A DNA stretch of 29,490 bases. Source: an uncultured Sphingobacteriaceae bacterium (GTDB taxonomy: Bacteria; Bacteroidota; Bacteroidia; Sphingobacteriales; Sphingobacteriaceae). A program made the translations under genes and the position numbers. Positions 26,040 through 29,490 of the stretch are shown here, in pieces. The stretch lies in assembly GCA_946887045.1 (NCBI GenBank), contig CAMPKC010000056.1, positions 1 through 29,490 of the forward strand, in the 5' to 3' direction. The notes below the pieces were generated by a model, which searched no databases, was not told the DNA's origin, and worked only from the letters and a program-made list of their open reading frames with translations. How positions within the stretch are numbered: position 1 is the stretch's first letter; each line of letters begins with the position of its first letter.

Positions 26040-26952
26040 TCAGCCTCCTGGCGAAACCTCAAATGGTTAAATATTCTGCCCGAATGTTGTGGTCTCCTCC
26101 ATTATAAAACAAATAGTTATCGGTACAAACAACAATCTTTTGACCACTACTGGGCTCCAACTTAAAATAAGGTGTAATTTGAGCATTATATGGGAGTTCA
26201 CATATAATAGTATCAACTATAGAACTTGGGGAGAACTTTTGATTAGTATATTTTTTTAGCCCGAAATCTTTCCATAATGGCACAGGGCGTAGTATAAGTT
26301 TATTCCAGGGAGCGACACCTGCTTTGCCCAATTCTACAGCAGCCATCATTTCGTTTTCCGGGTAATTATCCTCTTGCCATTTACCAAGATCAAGACGAGC
26401 ATCATACAGAATATTAGCTTCGGACAACCTGGAGTTGGGTACAGAAAGAATGGCACTTTGGTATGCTTTTACTAATGTGCAACGCCAGCTTTTATCACTT
26501 AAAATCTGAAAATCGGGAGTTTGACAATCGAAAATAAAACCTGCCTTTCCACTACTTTTATGAGAAAAACCCTCTTTTCCGAAATACCAAGCTAATACAG
26601 CTATTGTATTTATTCCTGATTTTAAAATATCTATCTCATCATAATAGGTATCGTTAGGTGTAGGCCCTCGTTTTATTCCGCCTTCAAAAACCACTAACTC
26701 TCCATTAATCCAAAGCCAATATTTACTATCAGCGCTTATAGCTGTAATAGCACTGGATGGTACATTTTTTATAACTATTGTTTTCCTAAACGCCGTCCAG
26801 CTATTTGCTTTATTTGAATCACTTCCGAAACTAATCCAAAATGCATCCCACTTTGATAAATCTGATAATTGATTACCATGAGACACAAAAGTGAATATCA
26901 ATAGAAAAACAAAGAATATACCTTTAGAATACTGATTAAGGTAATTGCGCAT
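26040..26952 (-). pseudogene. GH78 paralog lacking its catalytic domain
   Basis: The first 295 codons from the ATG at 26952 give a signal peptide and the N-terminal beta-sandwich domains, closely matching the intact GH78 at 15094-17412. Shared runs are SKYWLWINGEL, YYDE, LPYNAQITPYFK, and VAPWN with RP-PLWK-FG. The match breaks at HNIRAEYLT, where the intact copy has YNVRGEYMT and continues into the barrel. Here a stop follows at 26059-26061. In another frame the next codons read PFEVSPGG and a stop at 26040-26042, a typical enzyme C-terminus. So about 480 codons including the acidic catalytic motifs were removed by internal deletion, leaving the two ends joined. A truncated sugar-binding protein could still be made, but no hydrolase. 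Confidence 0.85.
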
Positions 26953-27092
26953 GAATAGTTGAATTCTTTAAGTTTATAACAATTTACTTAAAACCAACCC
27001 AATAAAAATTGGTATGGTTTGGACTGGTAAGTATTTACAATAATAGGAACTTTCTTTAACCATTCAAAATAAAATGTATAAATTAAGAGAAG
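26953..27092. other. AT-rich gap, nothing identified
   Basis: This stretch between the IS3 remnant and the broken GH78 start carries no open frame and no clear hairpin. It would hold the promoter of the GH78 copy if that had its own; no convincing Bacteroidota promoter boxes were found. Confidence 0.4.
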
Positions 27093-27440
27093 GTATCAGT
27101 TTATAGCAAATAACAGCTAAACGCCACCTGATTTTCAACCATGGAGCATTAATTTTTAAGGTATGGGTACTTGGCTTGGCTCCGCGCTTTACATTCCTGC
27201 TCTTATAATAATACACACTTCTGGGCAATCAATTCAGGATAAAACCTTCCTGGAAGGAATCAGATGCTTAAACTGAGAGACGATCATCTTCTTGTCTTGA
27301 TTTGAATGGGTGTTTTTTTTAAGCTCAGATTTTACTTCAATCTCCAGAGCCTGTCTGGCAATGATGCGTTTCAATCGCTCATCTCCAGTGCTCTTACCTC
27401 CGGATCTACTCGGTAATATGCAGGCTTCAAACCTTCCCTT
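27093..27440 (-). mobile_element. IS3-family transposase remnant
   Basis: Minus-strand pieces resemble the two IS3 reading frames. An orfA-like part reads GDERLKRIIARQALEIEVKS with ELKKN, ending at a stop at 27234-27236. An orfB-like start reads LPRSVYYYKSRNVKRGAKPS and THTLKIN, then after a frameshift MVENQVAF. SxYYYK, KPSTHT and VENQV are hallmarks of the front of IS3 orfB. The DDE core and terminal inverted repeats were not found. The scrap sits between beta-helix B and the broken GH78. Confidence 0.6.
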
Positions 27441-27495
27441 ACCTATAGCCGAAGCAGAATAATTTCAATTCTATTTCGGCTCCTAGATAATTGTT

Positions 27496-29490
27496 TTATT
27501 TTACTAAAAAAGGAGGGCTAAAAGATGGATACTCTTTTGGCTTGGTAGTATAGATATATGATGAAGCGTCTTTATCATAACTCTTAACCCCTTCACAGTT
27601 TGGTCCAAATATATAGGCTCTAGAATTATTTTTTATTATTAGGCCATCAGAAGAACTGTTTTCTATTATCACCCTAGTAGCGTTGTTTAAATCGATCTGA
27701 CGGGTAATCTGACTGTTTTTAATTGTTAAATTCCAGGTATCATCTACATTAAATGTCAATCTTTCGTTAATAATACAATTATCAAATACTACATTTCGAG
27801 GACGTGGACGCCAGAATTCTCCTTGATAAATCCAGAAATGAATATTCTTGAAATCACAATTTTGATACAATATTGGTGTGCGTTGTCGCACTGAGGTTAT
27901 TCTGCCAGCAGGTTTAGTGGTGGAGTTACGAACTACCATATCTCGATTAATGGTTTCTTCATTAATAGCGTAGGTATTTTGTGTATTTATATTTAAAGCA
28001 CTGTCTAAGGTTATATCTATAAATGATTTACTCGCACCTTGTGTAACGTTTGTTATACGAGCCATTCCATGACATATTGTTTGTTCACTATTCCAAAAAC
28101 TCACCAAATCACCCAATAACCATAATCTCCTATCCGTGTACTTTTCAAAACTTTCTCCGGACTTGGTTTTTAAAGTGATAACATTCTGATTTACATTAGT
28201 TACAGTGGGAACACATATATGCGGACTAAATACATCATCATACATATAGCCTGCGTCAAAATCGCCATCATCTATCATGACACCATATCGATTACCCCAT
28301 ACATGCCAGCCATCTCGCCAAGAAACATGCATAGCGCTATTGGATGAAGCTATTATATCTGTATTTGAAAAAGTTATAGGGCCGTAATTACTGCCGATGA
28401 GATAACCAAAATGACATATTGAATGAGTTAGAATATTGCTTATTTTAATCCTACTACTACGCAGAATAGAACAGTAAGCCGCGTTTCTATAATCCACCGC
28501 ATGTGAAAAATCTTTATCAGGAGCTATAAAATCCGTAGCATTATTCTGTATAGAAGCAGCTAAATCTGAGGTTTCTCCCGCTTTAAAAAAAACTCTTATT
28601 GCATGGGTGTCGTTTCCTATTTGTGCAGTACTATCCACTCCAAGATGTCTACCATCTCCCATTTTCCCATCAGTTGACCAGAATGACCTGCCAAATTTCT
28701 CCTGTAAAGATATATACTTGCCTTTAGCCGGAATCATATAGTTAGAATCAACCTTCATGTCAAGATACAGGCCGTTTGTATTTATATTTAATATCTTCCC
28801 TTGGTAGTAAGGTAAGGGTGAATATGTGGTTGTAAAGCCATCTATTTGTATATTTTCTGAGTTATCAATGCTAATAAAATTCCCCTTTGGATGTAAAATA
28901 ATTTTAGCACCATTTCCCTTGACATTTATATTAGTTTTATCAATAAAATCAAGTAACTTATAACCTAGTGGTCCTTCCACATAATAAGTCTTAGAGCCAT
29001 TGAATATGATATTGCCTCCACCAGCATTTGCTGCAGCAGTGCAAGCACTTTTAATTGCATCATAGTCATTATTTGTACCATCACCAACTGCACCGTAAGA
29101 ATCGACATCAAAATTACTTAATCCAGAAAAATCTGGTGTTGCATGAACTATACGATAACTTAATCTATAAGCTGCTCCATCTTTTGGAGTAGCCTTTATT
29201 GATATTACTGCCCCCGGACTAAGACTTTCTATACGGGTTTCGAATCTATATGGTGCAATTTCTGATTTAGCAGTAATTTGTTTAACTATGTTATTCCCAA
29301 CTTTAATTTCTAAATCGACCTCTTTATTTGTTCCTTCTACCCAAAGCCAAGCATAACCTATTTGATAGTCTCCTTGTTTTACTGCGTTATAAGTCCAAGT
29401 ATTCTGTTGTGAACTTCGTACTTGATAAAAGTTCTGCTGAGCATGACTATGGGATACAAGTAAAACATTTAGTATTAAACTAAGATATAT
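27496..29490 (-). CDS. GH110-like right-handed beta-helix protein (B), start outside window
   Basis: The frame is open to the window edge. A GTG at 28980 looks like a start but is inside the gene. From the edge it reads IYLSLILNVLLVSHSHAQQN, a signal peptide whose ATG should lie a few codons beyond 29490. Next comes a beta-rich domain of about 90 residues (NTWTYNAVKQGDYQIGYAWL to SYRIVHATPDF). The beta-helix then starts with FDVDSYGAVGDGTNNDYDAI, as in pectate-lyase-type folds. YSPLPYYQGKI and an inserted segment (RLWLLGDLVSFWNSEQT to DITLDS) parallel beta-helix protein A at 17532-19409. The segment MIDDGDFDAGYMYDD carries acidic candidates. The calcium tail of A is absent. Activity is unknown; a GH110-like glycosidase is one possibility, a lyase another. 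Confidence 0.75.
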   Translation of the reverse strand: MYLSLILNVLLVSHSHAQQNFYQVRSSQQNTWTYNAVKQGDYQIGYAWLWVEGTNKEVDLEIKVGNNIVKQITAKSEIAPYRFETRIESLSPGAVISIKATPKDGAAYRLSYRIVHATPDFSGLSNFDVDSYGAVGDGTNNDYDAIKSACTAAANAGGGNIIFNGSKTYYVEGPLGYKLLDFIDKTNINVKGNGAKIILHPKGNFISIDNSENIQIDGFTTTYSPLPYYQGKILNINTNGLYLDMKVDSNYMIPAKGKYISLQEKFGRSFWSTDGKMGDGRHLGVDSTAQIGNDTHAIRVFFKAGETSDLAASIQNNATDFIAPDKDFSHAVDYRNAAYCSILRSSRIKISNILTHSICHFGYLIGSNYGPITFSNTDIIASSNSAMHVSWRDGWHVWGNRYGVMIDDGDFDAGYMYDDVFSPHICVPTVTNVNQNVITLKTKSGESFEKYTDRRLWLLGDLVSFWNSEQTICHGMARITNVTQGASKSFIDITLDSALNINTQNTYAINEETINRDMVVRNSTTKPAGRITSVRQRTPILYQNCDFKNIHFWIYQGEFWRPRPRNVVFDNCIINERLTFNVDDTWNLTIKNSQITRQIDLNNATRVIIENSSSDGLIIKNNSRAYIFGPNCEGVKSYDKDASSYIYTTKPKEYPSFSPPFLVK

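Noticed and set aside
28978..28980. GTG as start codon of the last minus-strand gene
   Set aside because: The frame continues upstream to the window edge and encodes a signal peptide and the expected helix opening.

Overview
The window looks like a Bacteroidota chromosome, most likely Sphingobacteriaceae (Pedobacter or Sphingobacterium type). Supporting signs are the SusC/SusD pair, a scrap of a type IX secretion PorP/SprF gene, an IS21 remnant of the kind common in that group, overall low GC and weak Shine-Dalgarno signals. The organism name is an inference; no rRNA or other marker gene is present.

Left part (about 200-11960, + strand): one compact polysaccharide utilization operon. It runs SusC-like TonB-dependent transporter, SusD-like lipoprotein, GH106 alpha-L-rhamnosidase, GH31 glycosidase and formylglycine sulfatase, with gaps of 20 to 60 bp. 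The approximately 200 bp in front of susC carry two perfect inverted repeats and a direct repeat that may be regulatory.

Middle part (about 11961-15090): a graveyard. It holds an IS21 end with four tandem transposase-binding-type repeats, an istA gene with at least four frameshifts fused by deletion to a piece of istB, a porP/sprF pseudogene truncated at the same junction, and the tail of a YhcG/DUF1016-type nuclease gene. No intact gene was found there.

Right part (about 15094-29490, - strand): a second set of exported carbohydrate-active genes. In transcription order these are a GH110-like beta-helix protein B (its start lies beyond the window), an IS3 remnant, a broken GH78 copy, a GH127-type protein with its Cys/Glu metal site, two gene scraps, a DUF4832-type putative glycosidase with a Tat signal, two more scraps, an alpha/beta hydrolase with a late frameshift, a lipoprotein sulfatase, GH110-like beta-helix protein A with a calcium-binding tail, and an intact GH78 alpha-L-rhamnosidase. 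The pair 'beta-helix then GH78' occurs twice, once at each end, and the second GH78 copy has lost its catalytic domain.

Together the genes suggest uptake and stepwise breakdown of a sulfated, rhamnose-rich heteropolysaccharide. Rhamnosidases GH106 and GH78, two sulfatases, an esterase and possible galactosidase and arabinofuranosidase activities would act outside the cytoplasm. The substrate is inferred from families only. No polysaccharide lyase and no regulator gene is visible. The most striking feature is decay: several genes survive only as their first and/or last codons, next to intact paralogs of the same families.
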